A DNA stretch of 64,000 bases from Methylocystis sp. IM3 (GTDB lineage: Bacteria > Pseudomonadota > Alphaproteobacteria > Rhizobiales > Beijerinckiaceae), in NCBI RefSeq assembly GCF_038070105.1, contig NZ_JBBPBZ010000002.1:2430001-2494000 (forward strand), in the 5' to 3' direction. Position numbers and translations under genes: made by a program. Under the pieces are notes generated by a model, which was not told where the DNA came from, searched no databases, and saw only the letters and a program-made list of their open reading frames with translations. Below, piece by piece: positions 1-8,856 of this stretch. Each line of letters starts with the position of its first letter. The first letter of the stretch is position 1.

Positions 1-1450
1 TGACGATGAGCGCATTCTTGGCGTCGTCGACGCCGATCTTGTAACGATCATTGTCCAGGCTGACCGCCGGCGTCGGTCCGGCCTGACCGCCTCCCGACGA
101 GTCGCCGGGCACGCTCAGGCCGCTGATGCTGCTCGGCGAACCGCCTGCGCCGCCAAAACCCGCGCCGAACCCGCCGCCGCCAGACGGCCCGCCGCCGGTG
201 GGCGCGCCGCCGCCAGACGCCATCGAGCCGCCGCCTGTCGGCCCCGATGCGGACAATGCTCCGAGCGGGCTCGACGACGCTCCCCCGCCGCTTCCGCCCC
301 CCATCATGCCGCCGCCGTTCATGCCGCCAGATGACAAGGACGACTGGCCGAAGCGCGGGGAAACGTTCGGATCGGCCCCCTGCCCCTTTGAGCCGAAGAC
401 GGAGGTGAGAACCGCCATCAGTTCCTTGGCGGGTCGGTTCTGAACCCGAAAGGTGAAGAACTGTTTTTCACTGTGCTCGGCGCGCGCGTCGAGCTTATCG
501 ATCCAGGCGCGGGCGCGGGCGATATATTGCGGCTGCGACGAGATGACCAAAATCGACGACAGACGCTTGTTGCCGATGAAGCGGATCATGCCGCCCATCG
601 GCCCTTCCTTCTCCGAACCGAAGACGTTCTTGAGGTCGTCCGCCAGAAGATCGGCGTCGCCGCTGCGCACGGGCACGAGCGCGAAGGACATGCCCTTCAT
701 CGTGTCGATGTCGAACATGCTGACGGCGTCGAGCAGCGTGGCGATGTCCTGCGCCGACCCGTTGATCGTCAGCGTGTTGCGCGCGTCGTCCGCCCGCACG
801 ATCGACCCGCGCTCGGCGATCGGTTCGAGCACGCGCTTCATCTCGGAGGCCGAGACATAGCGCAGTTGCACGACGCGCGCGGTCTGGCCGAGCGGCGTAG
901 CCTCGGGCGGCAGGGCGTCGCCGGAGATCACCTCGCCCGAAACGGCCGCCTGGTCGCTGGGGACGATCTTGTAGATGTCGCCGGCCTTCACGACGGCGGC
1001 CCCCGACACGCGCAGCGCGGACTGGAAAAGGTCGAGCGCCGTGCTCTTGCGCACCGGGTTGGCCGTATGGACCGTCACCTTGCCGTCGAGCTTGGGATCA
1101 ACGACGAAGTCGGCGCCGACGATGTCGCCGATGACGATTTTCGCGGCCTGGGAGATCGGCAGATCGACAAGGTTGAGGGTCACCCCGTCCTCGCCGACCG
1201 GCTCTTGCGCCGGCTGGCGGGTCTTCCCCGCGCCGATCAGCCGGCCCGTGCCGGTCGCAACGATCGCCCTCGCCTGATTTCTCGAGGAGAGCGGCACGGC
1301 CGACGCCCCCGCCCCCCCGACCGGCTCACGCGAGATTGGCGCAACGTTCCATTCCGCCACGGGCGGCCCGCCGGATACGGTCGAGGAGTTGCAGGCGGCG
1401 AGAGCGGCGATCACCAAAACGAGCGCAGTTGTTTGAGGGATCAAACGCAA
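1..1450 (-). CDS. gspD: Type II secretion system secretin GspD (3' end outside window)
   Basis: Outer-membrane secretin of the type II secretion system, the channel through which folded periplasmic proteins leave the cell. About 483 codons are visible; the C-terminal secretin pore domain lies beyond the left edge. I place the start at a TTG at 1450 because the translation then opens with a lipoprotein signal (MRLIPQTTALVLVIAALAAC) whose lipobox Cys is residue 20; the upstream in-frame stop leaves no ATG. An N0 domain (about residues 85-160, VTLNLVDLPISQAAKIV) and N1/N2 domains (about 185-330, ARVVQLRYVSASEMKRVLEP) are readable, and an N3-type domain begins near 335 (FTFRVQNRPAKELMAVLTSV). This N3 region is interrupted by a Gly/Ser-rich tract around residues 373-443. 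The gene is divergent from the prepilin peptidase. The family is certain; the start is an inference. Confidence 0.9.
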   Translation of the reverse strand, partial: MRLIPQTTALVLVIAALAACNSSTVSGGPPVAEWNVAPISREPVGGAGASAVPLSSRNQARAIVATGTGRLIGAGKTRQPAQEPVGEDGVTLNLVDLPISQAAKIVIGDIVGADFVVDPKLDGKVTVHTANPVRKSTALDLFQSALRVSGAAVVKAGDIYKIVPSDQAAVSGEVISGDALPPEATPLGQTARVVQLRYVSASEMKRVLEPIAERGSIVRADDARNTLTINGSAQDIATLLDAVSMFDIDTMKGMSFALVPVRSGDADLLADDLKNVFGSEKEGPMGGMIRFIGNKRLSSILVISSQPQYIARARAWIDKLDARAEHSEKQFFTFRVQNRPAKELMAVLTSVFGSKGQGADPNVSPRFGQSSLSSGGMNGGGMMGGGSGGGASSSPLGALSASGPTGGGSMASGGGAPTGGGPSGGGGFGAGFGGAGGSPSSISGLSVPGDSSGGGQAGPTPAVSLDNDRYKIGVDDAKNALIV

Positions 1451-1698
1451 GACAAGAACCCATTGATTGATCGAAGGCCTGCACCCGCTTTTGGGAATGA
1501 CGCGACATCAGCTGCCAAGCTTCTAAAAACGAGACGATCGACCCGATTTCGTAACATCCTGGTCTTACAATTGCAACGATTCAGTTGAAATTCAGCAAGA
1601 TGGTGACGGCGTTCAACAGGGCTCCTGCCGTTGACGCCGAGACATAAACTCGCACAAACCCGCACGGACGATCAACAGAGCGATGGGAGGAGAGGTTC

Positions 1699-2352
1699 TT
1701 GCTCCGAAATCTCGCAGGCGAGGCGGGCCGCTGGCGGGGGGCGCCCGTTTGCCGCCGCCGCCGCCGCGCACTCGCGCCCCTGGCGCGCGGCATCCTGCTC
1801 GGGCAGGCGGGCGGGCGGGCGCTGACAGCCGCCGCATGGCTCTCGCTCGTGGCGCTCGGCGCCTTGTTCGCCCAGAGCGCCGCCCTGGGCTGGCTCATAC
1901 TGCCAAGCCTGTGCCTGTTCGTCGCACTTTGCGCGGTCGCGCTGTTCGACGCTCGTTACTTCGTCATTCCGGACGGACCGCTCCTTTGCCTCGGGCTTTG
2001 CGGACTCGCGACATCGCTCCTCCTGTCGCCACAGGAGACCGCCGCGCGGTTGGCCGCCGCCGCCGCGGGCTACGTCGCCATTCGGGGTGTCGCCCTTGCC
2101 TATGAGGCGCTCCGCGGCGCGCCGGGCGTCGGCGAAGGCGACGCGAGCCTCTTCGCCGTCGCGGGGCTTTGGCTCGGCTTCGAGGGTCTGCCGGGCTGCC
2201 TGATCTACGCGACGCTCTCCGCGCTTCTCGCCGCCGCCATCGCCCTGCGCGAGGGAACGCTCGAAAATGCGCGCGCGCCGTTGCCCTTCGGTCCGCATCT
2301 GGCGCTCGGCCTGTGGCTCGCCTGGGTCTTCGGCCCTCTCGAATTCGGCTGA
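1699..2352 (+). CDS. gspO: Prepilin peptidase (A24 family), short form
   Basis: Inner-membrane aspartyl protease that removes the leader of pseudopilins, here most likely GspH, GspI and GspJ encoded next door. The two family aspartates are visible: Asp84 in ALFDARYFVIPD and Asp148 in GVGEGDASLF, and the C-terminal PFGPHLALG segment is typical. At 217 residues it is much shorter than E. coli GspO and lacks the N-terminal methyltransferase domain, so it resembles the CpaA/TadV-like peptidase core. The TTG start at 1699 is favoured by a strong Shine-Dalgarno (gggaggagagg, 1685-1695). It is divergent from gspD and convergent with gspJ. Whether it also methylates the pseudopilin N-terminus is doubtful from its length. 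Confidence 0.85.
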   Translation: MLRNLAGEAGRWRGAPVCRRRRRALAPLARGILLGQAGGRALTAAAWLSLVALGALFAQSAALGWLILPSLCLFVALCAVALFDARYFVIPDGPLLCLGLCGLATSLLLSPQETAARLAAAAAGYVAIRGVALAYEALRGAPGVGEGDASLFAVAGLWLGFEGLPGCLIYATLSALLAAAIALREGTLENARAPLPFGPHLALGLWLAWVFGPLEFG

Positions 2353-2366
2353 GCGTTGCGCTCTCG

Positions 2367-2990
2367 CTATTGCTGGCGGATCGCCACCGTGGAAGCCGCC
2401 TCGATGACTCGACCAAACCGGCGTGCGCCGATCTTGATGGAAATCAGGGCCGGGAGCGCATAGGGGCTGTTCCATGCGGCGCTCCAGGCTGGCGCCTGAT
2501 CCTGCCGCTGCGCGCCGAAATAGGAAATCTGCAATCCGGCGAGCCCCTCGAGAACGATTGTCTTGCGCATCGTCTCGCGCTTCGCTGCCAGCCCCTCTCG
2601 TGGCCGATAGACCTTCGTCCAGACGGCGAGCTCATCGCCGGCCGGCCCGCGGTCGACGCCGATTTCGGTCAGGATCAGGCCACCCCATTGCGCGCCGCCC
2701 TCGCTGAGCATCACGAAGCGGCAGCCATTGGCGGCGCCGCGGAAGATCGGCGGCGGCTCCGGCTGCATGGACCCGGTCTGATCGGGGAGAAAGACAAAGC
2801 TCTTCCCGACGAGCGCGGACACGGCCCGCGTCGCGGCCTCGATCTCGTCCAGCGCCTCGCTTGAGCGGGTCGTCTCCCAGCTCCGGCGGCCGAGGTGAAG
2901 GCCGCCCATGATCGAGGCCGTGATCAGTGAGAGAATGCTGATCGCCAGCAGCAGCTCGAGAAGCGTGAAACCGTCGCGTCGTCGCGTCAT
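2367..2990 (-). CDS. gspJ: Type II secretion pseudopilin GspJ
   Basis: Minor pseudopilin, part of the tip complex (GspH-I-J-K) of the periplasmic pseudopilus. The type III prepilin leader is plain: a basic MTRRRDG followed by FTLLELLLAISILSL with Glu at position +5 of the mature protein. The 207-residue length and the body (MQPEPPPIFRGAANGCRFVM) fit the GspJ/PulJ family. It is the last gene of the gspE-F-H-I-J run, overlapping gspI by 4 nt (ATGA), so the two are probably translationally coupled. It is convergent with the prepilin peptidase, leaving 14 nt between the stops. Confidence 0.88.
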   Translation of the reverse strand: MTRRRDGFTLLELLLAISILSLITASIMGGLHLGRRSWETTRSSEALDEIEAATRAVSALVGKSFVFLPDQTGSMQPEPPPIFRGAANGCRFVMLSEGGAQWGGLILTEIGVDRGPAGDELAVWTKVYRPREGLAAKRETMRKTIVLEGLAGLQISYFGAQRQDQAPAWSAAWNSPYALPALISIKIGARRFGRVIEAASTVAIRQQ

Positions 2991-3397
2991 CGCGGCTGCC
3001 GCTGCTCGACGGGTCTGATCTTGAGGGACGACAGGGTCAGGGTCTCACCATAGCCCGAAGGCTTTCGGATCACGAGGCGCGCATGGAAGCTCGTCGCGAT
3101 CGCCTGCCCGGAGGGATCGGCGGCGCTCGTCCCCGGCCTGACGGAGAGGGACCAGTAAAGCCCATCTGGATAGCGGCCGCTCGACTCGCCGAATGGGACC
3201 GGCGCGCCGACGCCGAGCGCGTCGAGCTGCGAAGCGCCCTGGCGCGCCGCACGCAGGAGGAAATCCGCGCGCGCCTCGTTGCGCACGCCGCCGCTCACGC
3301 CGTTGAGCAATTGGCCGAGCGCCATCGCCAGTATCGCGAAAGCGGCGAGCGCCTCGATCAGCGAGAAGCCCCGCCTCGATCTCAGAGGATGGCGCAT
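2987..3397 (-). CDS. gspI: Type II secretion pseudopilin GspI
   Basis: Minor pseudopilin of 136 residues. The leader peptide ends RSRRG and is followed by FSLIEALAAFAILAMALG, with the conserved Glu at mature position 5 and a hydrophobic helix. The length and the location between gspH and gspJ match GspI in most type II secretion operons. It overlaps gspH by 16 nt and gspJ by 4 nt, a tightly packed arrangement. GspI normally nucleates the GspI-J-K tip; no gspK is found next to it here. Confidence 0.87.
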   Translation of the reverse strand: MRHPLRSRRGFSLIEALAAFAILAMALGQLLNGVSGGVRNEARADFLLRAARQGASQLDALGVGAPVPFGESSGRYPDGLYWSLSVRPGTSAADPSGQAIATSFHARLVIRKPSGYGETLTLSSLKIRPVEQRQPR

Positions 3398-3846
3398 TTG
3401 GCGTCGCCCGTCAGCCAGTTCACGGCGATGCGCGCGCGCGCGTCCGACGTTTGCAGGGTCATTACGGCGCCTGTCGAACCGCCGTCGGGAAAGAAGGCGA
3501 TCATGCCGCTTCGCGGCGACGCCTGCTGTGTGTTTGCGACTTCGAGCGTAATCAGAGCGTCGGCGGGAAAGTTGCCGGGCGCGCCGACGGGCGACGTGTA
3601 GGTTTTACTGGAGAGATCCACGAAGACGGAGGCTTCGCTGTTGAGGGCGATGGCGCGCGCGCGGGCCGCGCGCAGCGTCGAGCAGAATTTCCGCGCCGCG
3701 GTCTCGAGCCGCAGGCGTCCGGAAGGCGGGCGCAGCAACTGCGACGCCATTCCCGCGACGAGCGCGATCACCGCCATGACCACGAGCGACTCGAGCAAGG
3801 TGAAACCCGCCCGCCGCCCCTGCCCTTTGCCGCCGCGCCGCATCAT
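3382..3846 (-). CDS. gspH: Type II secretion pseudopilin GspH (FimT-like)
   Basis: Minor pseudopilin of 154 residues with leader MMRRGGKGQGRRAG and mature start FTLLESLVVMAVIALVAG carrying Glu5. The segment LRAARARAIALNSEASVFVD is typical of the GspH/FimT family, which separates it from the major pseudopilin GspG. It overlaps gspF by 4 nt and gspI by 16 nt. The usual gene gspG, expected between gspF and gspH, is absent from this operon, so the major pseudopilin must be encoded elsewhere, perhaps beyond the left edge behind gspD. Confidence 0.85.
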   Translation of the reverse strand: MMRRGGKGQGRRAGFTLLESLVVMAVIALVAGMASQLLRPPSGRLRLETAARKFCSTLRAARARAIALNSEASVFVDLSSKTYTSPVGAPGNFPADALITLEVANTQQASPRSGMIAFFPDGGSTGAVMTLQTSDARARIAVNWLTGDAKCAIL

Positions 3847-5057
3847 TTCGCCGCAAGATCGTTGATGCTGAGCACGGCGTCCATCACCGTCATGATCAGC
3901 CCGCCCACGACGGCCGCAATGGTAATCGTCAGGATGGGCGTAAGCAGGCCCATCGCCCGTTCGATCGAGCGTTGCGTCTGTCGCTCGAACATGGCGGCGA
4001 CGCGCAGGAGCATGTCCCCTAATTGCGCCGTCTCCTCGCCGATCGTGATCATCTGGACCGCGACCGGCGGCAAATGCGGCACGCCCGCGAGCGCGCCGCT
4101 GAGGCTGGAGCCCCCGCGCACCGCCTCGATGACGTCGGCGAGTTCATTGTTGAAGAATTTGTTGGAGACAGCCACGCGCGCACTCTCCAAACCTTGCAGA
4201 AGCGGCACGCCCGCCTTCAGCATGGAGCCGAGCGTGCGGGCGAAGCGCGCTGCCGCGAATTGCGACAGCAGGCCGCCGATGACCGGAATTCGGAGGTAGA
4301 ATCGAGCGATGGCGATCTGCAAATGGGGGCGCGTCTGCGCCATCTTGTAGAAGAACGCGATCGCCGCGGCGATGGCGCCGAGCGCGAGGGCAATGCCGCC
4401 AGAGTTGGCCTCGATATCGAGGATGAACTGGAGACCCGACGGCATGTCCTTGCCATTGTCGGCGAAGATGGGCGCGATGCTCGGCACGAGCGTCCCGAGC
4501 ACCACGCCGGTCGAGATGATGGCGAGAGTGATGAGCAGCGCGGGATAGATGAGCGCGCTCTGTATGCGCGCCTTGAGCTCCAGGCGCCGCTCGAGCATTT
4601 CGGCAAGGTCGAGCAGCGCGGGACCGACCCTGCCGACCGCCTCGCCCTCGCGCACCACATTGATGTATTCGGGCGAGAAGACGTCCGGGCGGCGGGACAT
4701 CGCGTCTGAGAGCGAGGCGCCGTCGACGATATGCGTCAAGATCTCCTGCGCGAGCTTTCGCAGCGCCTCGGTCGGGCTCTGCGCGGCGAGGATCCGCAGG
4801 CTTTGATCGAGCGGCACGTCAGCCTGTTCGAGCGTGGCGAATTCACGGGTAAAGGAGGCGATCTGCGCGGCATTGGGCGCGCTCTTGCCAAAGGAAAGCC
4901 TGACGATGGACGACGCCGGCTTCGCCTCCCGCGTCTCGAAGGGCGTGAGCCCGCGCCGAAACAGCGCATCCTCGGCCTCGTCTCCGCTCTTCGCCTCGAT
5001 TTCGCCCTCGACGAGATCGCCGGAGCCGCTATAGGCGCGATATCTGAACATCGGCAT
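3843..5057 (-). CDS. gspF: Type II secretion inner-membrane platform protein GspF
   Basis: Polytopic inner-membrane protein that couples the GspE ATPase to pseudopilus growth. From the ATG at 5057 the protein is 404 residues, the usual family size, opening MPMFRYRAYSGSGDLVEGEI as GspF proteins do; an upstream extension in the same frame lies inside gspE and is rejected. Two T2SSF cytoplasmic domains are visible, each with its hydrophobic segments (for example LITLAIISTGVVLGTLVPS), and the C-terminal GLIMTVMDAVLSINDL is a family signature. It starts 5 nt after the gspE stop and overlaps gspH by 4 nt. Confidence 0.92.
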   Translation of the reverse strand: MPMFRYRAYSGSGDLVEGEIEAKSGDEAEDALFRRGLTPFETREAKPASSIVRLSFGKSAPNAAQIASFTREFATLEQADVPLDQSLRILAAQSPTEALRKLAQEILTHIVDGASLSDAMSRRPDVFSPEYINVVREGEAVGRVGPALLDLAEMLERRLELKARIQSALIYPALLITLAIISTGVVLGTLVPSIAPIFADNGKDMPSGLQFILDIEANSGGIALALGAIAAAIAFFYKMAQTRPHLQIAIARFYLRIPVIGGLLSQFAAARFARTLGSMLKAGVPLLQGLESARVAVSNKFFNNELADVIEAVRGGSSLSGALAGVPHLPPVAVQMITIGEETAQLGDMLLRVAAMFERQTQRSIERAMGLLTPILTITIAAVVGGLIMTVMDAVLSINDLAAK

Positions 5058-5062
5058 GAGCG

Positions 5063-6799
5063 TCAGTCCATCCGCGTGACGCGCGCGACTTCCTCGATGG
5101 TCGTCTCGCCGCGCCACGCCTTGCCCATGCCGCACTGATACATGGTGACCATGCCGCTCGCGCGCGCCGCGGCCTCGAGCTCGGCGTCGGGCGCGCCTTC
5201 ACAGACGAGGCGCTGCATCCGCTCGTTCATGACAAGAAGCTCCGCGATCGTCGAGCGCCCGGAATAACCGAGGTTGCGGCATTGCGGACAGCCTTTTGGG
5301 GACGAGAGGCGATCTCGCGCGGCTGCGAAGGATTCTCCAGCGAATTGCGCGCGAATCTGCATGCGCGTCTCGAGCGGCGTCGCGCAGGACTGACACAACC
5401 GCCGCACCAGACGCTGCGCCAGAATTCCCTTCACCGTCGAGGCGATCAGATAATTCTCGACGCCCATGTCGATGAGGCGGGTGATCGACGCGGCGGCGCT
5501 GTTCGTGTGAAGCGTCGAAAAGACGAGATGGCCCGTGAGCGAGGCCTGAATGGCGATGCGCGCCGTCTCTGCGTCGCGGATTTCGCCGATCATGACGACA
5601 TCGGGATCCTGACGCAGGATCGCGCGCAAGGTGCTGGGAAAGTCGAGGCCGATCGATGGCTGCACCTGAACCTGATTGACGCCCGCAAGCTGATATTCGA
5701 TCGGGTCCTCCACGGTGAAGACCTTCACGTCGGGCTTGGTCAGCTCCTTGAGCGCCGTATAGAGCGTCGTCGTCTTGCCGGAGCCGGTCGGACCCGTGAC
5801 AAGCACGATTCCATTCGGATTGCGCATCACCTTGCGCAGTTGCGCCGTCGTCTCGGGCTCGAATCCGAGCCTGTCGAAATCGAGCGCGATCTGGCTGCGG
5901 TCGAGAATGCGCAGCACGATGCTCTCGCCATGGGCTGTCGGCAGCGTCGAAACGCGGAAATCAATGTCCACGCCGCGGATCGCGAGCTTGATGCGCCCGT
6001 CCTGCGGCAGGCGGCGCTCGGCGATGTCGAGCCTCGCCATGATCTTGATGCGCGAGGCAATTGCCGCCTTGAGGCCCGGCGGCAAAATCTCGGCCGAGCG
6101 CAATGCGCCATCGATCCTGTATCTGACCTGCACGGCGTCGAGCGAAGGCTCGATGTGAATGTCTGAAGCCCGCGCCTCGATGGCGTCGGCGATGATCTGA
6201 TTGACGCGACGTACGACGGGCGCCTCATTCGCGATGTCGCGCAGACGCTGAAGGTCGAATTCGCTCGCGTCATTGGCGCGCAGGTCGTTATCGACGAAGG
6301 ACACGCCGTCCTGACGCGCGCCATAGAGCGATGACCACGCCTTTTCGAACTGCGCCGGCGACGCGAGGCGCAGTTCGATTTGACGGCCGGTCGAATAGGC
6401 GAGCGCCCGGACGGGCTCGGGATCCAGCGGATCGACCACGGCGAGCAAGAGGCGTCCGTCATCGACCGAGAGCGGCAGGAGCCTGTTGGCGTGAATGAAT
6501 TTCTCAGGGATTTCATCGCGCAGCGGCGGCTCTAGCGGCAGATCGCGCGCCTCCAGCTGCGGAATTTCGAGGAATCTGCCGAGGTGGACGCAAAGGTCCG
6601 CCTCGGAGACGAGGCCGAGCTTCGTCAGCACGTGATCGAAGCGTTCTCCGCTCTGCGACGCCGCGCGCCGCGAGCGTTGCAGCGCCAATTCGTCGATGGC
6701 CTTTTGGGCGAGCAGAAAGGCGCCGAAAGCCTCCGCGAAAACCGGGCTGTCGGCGTCCAGCATCACTTCCGCTCCCGCCATCTGGCTTCGCGCCTCCAT
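5063..6799 (-). CDS. gspE: Type II secretion ATPase GspE
   Basis: Cytoplasmic hexameric ATPase that powers type II secretion. Visible in order: an N-terminal GspE N1 domain (RFDHVLTKLGLVSEADL), Walker A GPTGSGKTTTLY near residue 336, Walker B/Asp box VVMIGEIRDAETA near 400, the His box STLHTN, and a tetracysteine zinc motif split as CQSC and CPQC near residues 470 and 505, which distinguishes GspE/PilB types from retraction ATPases. I chose the ATG at 6799 (578 residues) because AAAGG precedes it at suitable spacing; the frame stays open to 6904. It is the first gene of the E-F-H-I-J run and is divergent from the DUF1190 gene. Confidence 0.92.
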   Translation of the reverse strand: MEARSQMAGAEVMLDADSPVFAEAFGAFLLAQKAIDELALQRSRRAASQSGERFDHVLTKLGLVSEADLCVHLGRFLEIPQLEARDLPLEPPLRDEIPEKFIHANRLLPLSVDDGRLLLAVVDPLDPEPVRALAYSTGRQIELRLASPAQFEKAWSSLYGARQDGVSFVDNDLRANDASEFDLQRLRDIANEAPVVRRVNQIIADAIEARASDIHIEPSLDAVQVRYRIDGALRSAEILPPGLKAAIASRIKIMARLDIAERRLPQDGRIKLAIRGVDIDFRVSTLPTAHGESIVLRILDRSQIALDFDRLGFEPETTAQLRKVMRNPNGIVLVTGPTGSGKTTTLYTALKELTKPDVKVFTVEDPIEYQLAGVNQVQVQPSIGLDFPSTLRAILRQDPDVVMIGEIRDAETARIAIQASLTGHLVFSTLHTNSAAASITRLIDMGVENYLIASTVKGILAQRLVRRLCQSCATPLETRMQIRAQFAGESFAAARDRLSSPKGCPQCRNLGYSGRSTIAELLVMNERMQRLVCEGAPDAELEAAARASGMVTMYQCGMGKAWRGETTIEEVARVTRMD

Positions 6800-6934
6800 C
6801 GGGAACCTTTCTTGTGAAAGAGACACAAGCTCGACCGTCGGCCGCGCTTGACCACGGAATGCCATATTTGAGAGTAGAATGCACTCGCAAGGCACAAGTC
6901 TCAACCAGCCGAGTTTCCGCCGAGCTTTAGTAAG

Positions 6935-7627
6935 ATGTCGAGGACAGAAGCATCCGCCGCAGCGACTCGAGACGCGCGCGCCACGACGCTGCGCGGCCTT
7001 TCCCTGTGCGCCTTCCTGCTCGCCCTATCCCCCGCCGCCTTCGCGGCGACGCCGGGCAAGACCTATTTCTTCGCCACGCGCGACGCCTGCGTCACCTCGG
7101 GCGCCTTCGCCGCCCGCGAGTGCGCGGCGGCCTTCGCGAACGCGCGCGCGCAAATGCGCGAGAAGGCCCCGCGCTTTGCCGCCGCGACGGAGTGCCGGCT
7201 GCATTTCCATCTTTGCGAGCCGGTTCAGGGCGACGCGCCGGTCGAGGACGTCCTCTCCTACGCCCCCGCAGAGGCGACGGCCTATGCGCCCATGGCCCTC
7301 GGCGTCGAAATGATCGCCTCCACGAAAGGGGTCGAGGCGGCGCCGACGCTCGCCGTCGAGACCGCGAGCCGCATCTTCCCTTATTATCCGGTGTCCCAAT
7401 CCTACGAGGAGAAAGAGGGCGTCTCTCTCCAGGCCAAAGCTGCGCAGGAACACGCCGCCATTCTTGCGCCCGACCGGTTCGTTCCCTTCTCCAAGCGCAA
7501 GCCCTTTACGGGGGAAGTGACATTCGCAGCCGCGGCCCTCGGCGCGATCGAGGGCGCGACCGCCAGTGACGCCGAAACGCGCGAGCAGCGCCGACTGCAG
7601 CTGAAAAGCGCGCCCTTCATCCGCTAG
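6935..7627 (+). CDS. DUF1190 family exported protein
   Basis: A 230-residue protein with a probable signal peptide (hydrophobic LCAFLLALSPAAFA, cleavage near AFA-ATPGK). The following segment, FATRDACVTSGAFAARECAA with further Cys residues (TECRLHFHLCEP), matches the DUF1190/YgiB-like pattern of an exported Cys-containing domain; the family has no settled biochemical function. It lies between the divergent gspE and the gspL-M-N genes and is co-oriented with the latter, 101 nt upstream of gspL, so it may be expressed with them. A role as a secretion accessory factor or envelope protein is inference from position only. Confidence 0.7.
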   Translation: MSRTEASAAATRDARATTLRGLSLCAFLLALSPAAFAATPGKTYFFATRDACVTSGAFAARECAAAFANARAQMREKAPRFAAATECRLHFHLCEPVQGDAPVEDVLSYAPAEATAYAPMALGVEMIASTKGVEAAPTLAVETASRIFPYYPVSQSYEEKEGVSLQAKAAQEHAAILAPDRFVPFSKRKPFTGEVTFAAAALGAIEGATASDAETREQRRLQLKSAPFIR

Positions 7628-7728
7628 CCCAGGCGCGCCGGCGCGATTGCCGGGCCACGCGGGGAAAGCTAAGTTCGCGTCGCCTTTGGCGCTTTTTGGC
7701 GCCGCGTCTTTTCGCCGAGGTCTTTCTG

Positions 7729-8856
7729 GTGGCAAGCGAGTTCTGGACGAGAGAGATCCTCGAAGGTTCGGTCAGGACATCGGCGCTTCGTTTCCTCGCC
7801 TGGTACCGGCGCGAATTCTTCAGCCTGTTTCCACCCGAGACGGCCGCCTGGCTTACGGACCGAGGCGACCGGCAGCTGATTCTGAGAGCGGGGGATCCCG
7901 ATCTCTGGTGTATCGACGCGCGCGGCGGGCGGCTTTGGCGCCTTTCGGGAGAGGAGCTTGCTTCTTCGACGCTCGAAGAGGCGCTGAGGACCCGCGGCCT
8001 CGCGCGCAACGCCGTGCGGATCGGTCTGGAGATAGAACCGGAAGCCTTTTTCGTACGGCGCTTCGACATCCCGAGCGCCGCCGCCGCCAGCCTGCCGAAG
8101 CTGCTCGTCGCAGACATCGAGCGCAAGACGCCGTTTCGGCTGGCCGACGTGCTTTACGGCCACACGGCCGCGAAACATCCCGGCAATCCCGACAAGCTGC
8201 GCGTCGCCTTGTGGATCCTGCGGCGCAATATTGCCGAAAGCGCCGTCGAGCGCGCCGGGCTCGCCTTCTCGGATATCGCCTTCGTCCGCCCCGCCGACCC
8301 GCGCGGCGGGGCGCAGACGCCGCTCATCACCCTCGCGGCCAAAAGCGAAACGTCGCATCTCTTCCGCAATCTCGCACTCGGCCTCTGTGCGGCGGCGGCG
8401 GGCTTCTTCATCATCGGCGTCGTCGCCACGCTCTGGCGTCAGAATGCGCTCGCCGAGGAGCTCGACGGGAAGATACAGGAAATGTCGGCGCGCGCCGCGC
8501 GCGTGCGCCAGGTCGTCGATCGCGCCTCCTCCGAGAGCCGCCTTCTCTCGGTCCTGCGGATCGCCCGCCGCAACGGGCCGCAATTCGCCGATCTGTGGGA
8601 GGAGACGGCCCGTATCCTGCCGGACAGCGCCTATGTCACCGATTTCCGGCTGAGCGAGCCCAAACCCAACGAACACGCGGTCGATATCGCGGGTTTTGCG
8701 AGTTCGGCAGTCGGCTTGCCCGCGCTCTTCAACAAATCGCCGCTCTTCAGCGACGCGGGGCTGACCGCGCCCATCACGCCTGACCCGAAGGAAAAGCGCG
8801 AAGGCTTTTCGCTGCAAGCGAAACTCGAACACAGGAAGCCGGAGGGCGGCAAATGA
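7729..8856 (+). CDS. gspL: Type II secretion assembly protein GspL (PilM/PilN-like)
   Basis: Inner-membrane protein that links cytoplasmic GspE to the periplasmic GspM. About 220 cytoplasmic residues with an actin-like GspL pattern (LPKLLVADIERKTPFRLADV) precede one membrane helix around residues 225-245, then a coiled coil (ELDGKIQEMSARAARVRQVV) and a PilN/GspL ferredoxin-like periplasmic domain. I place the start at the GTG at 7729, eight nt after a gagg Shine-Dalgarno; the frame is open to a TTG at 7696. It overlaps gspM by 4 nt (ATGA). Confidence 0.82.
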   Translation: MASEFWTREILEGSVRTSALRFLAWYRREFFSLFPPETAAWLTDRGDRQLILRAGDPDLWCIDARGGRLWRLSGEELASSTLEEALRTRGLARNAVRIGLEIEPEAFFVRRFDIPSAAAASLPKLLVADIERKTPFRLADVLYGHTAAKHPGNPDKLRVALWILRRNIAESAVERAGLAFSDIAFVRPADPRGGAQTPLITLAAKSETSHLFRNLALGLCAAAAGFFIIGVVATLWRQNALAEELDGKIQEMSARAARVRQVVDRASSESRLLSVLRIARRNGPQFADLWEETARILPDSAYVTDFRLSEPKPNEHAVDIAGFASSAVGLPALFNKSPLFSDAGLTAPITPDPKEKREGFSLQAKLEHRKPEGGK

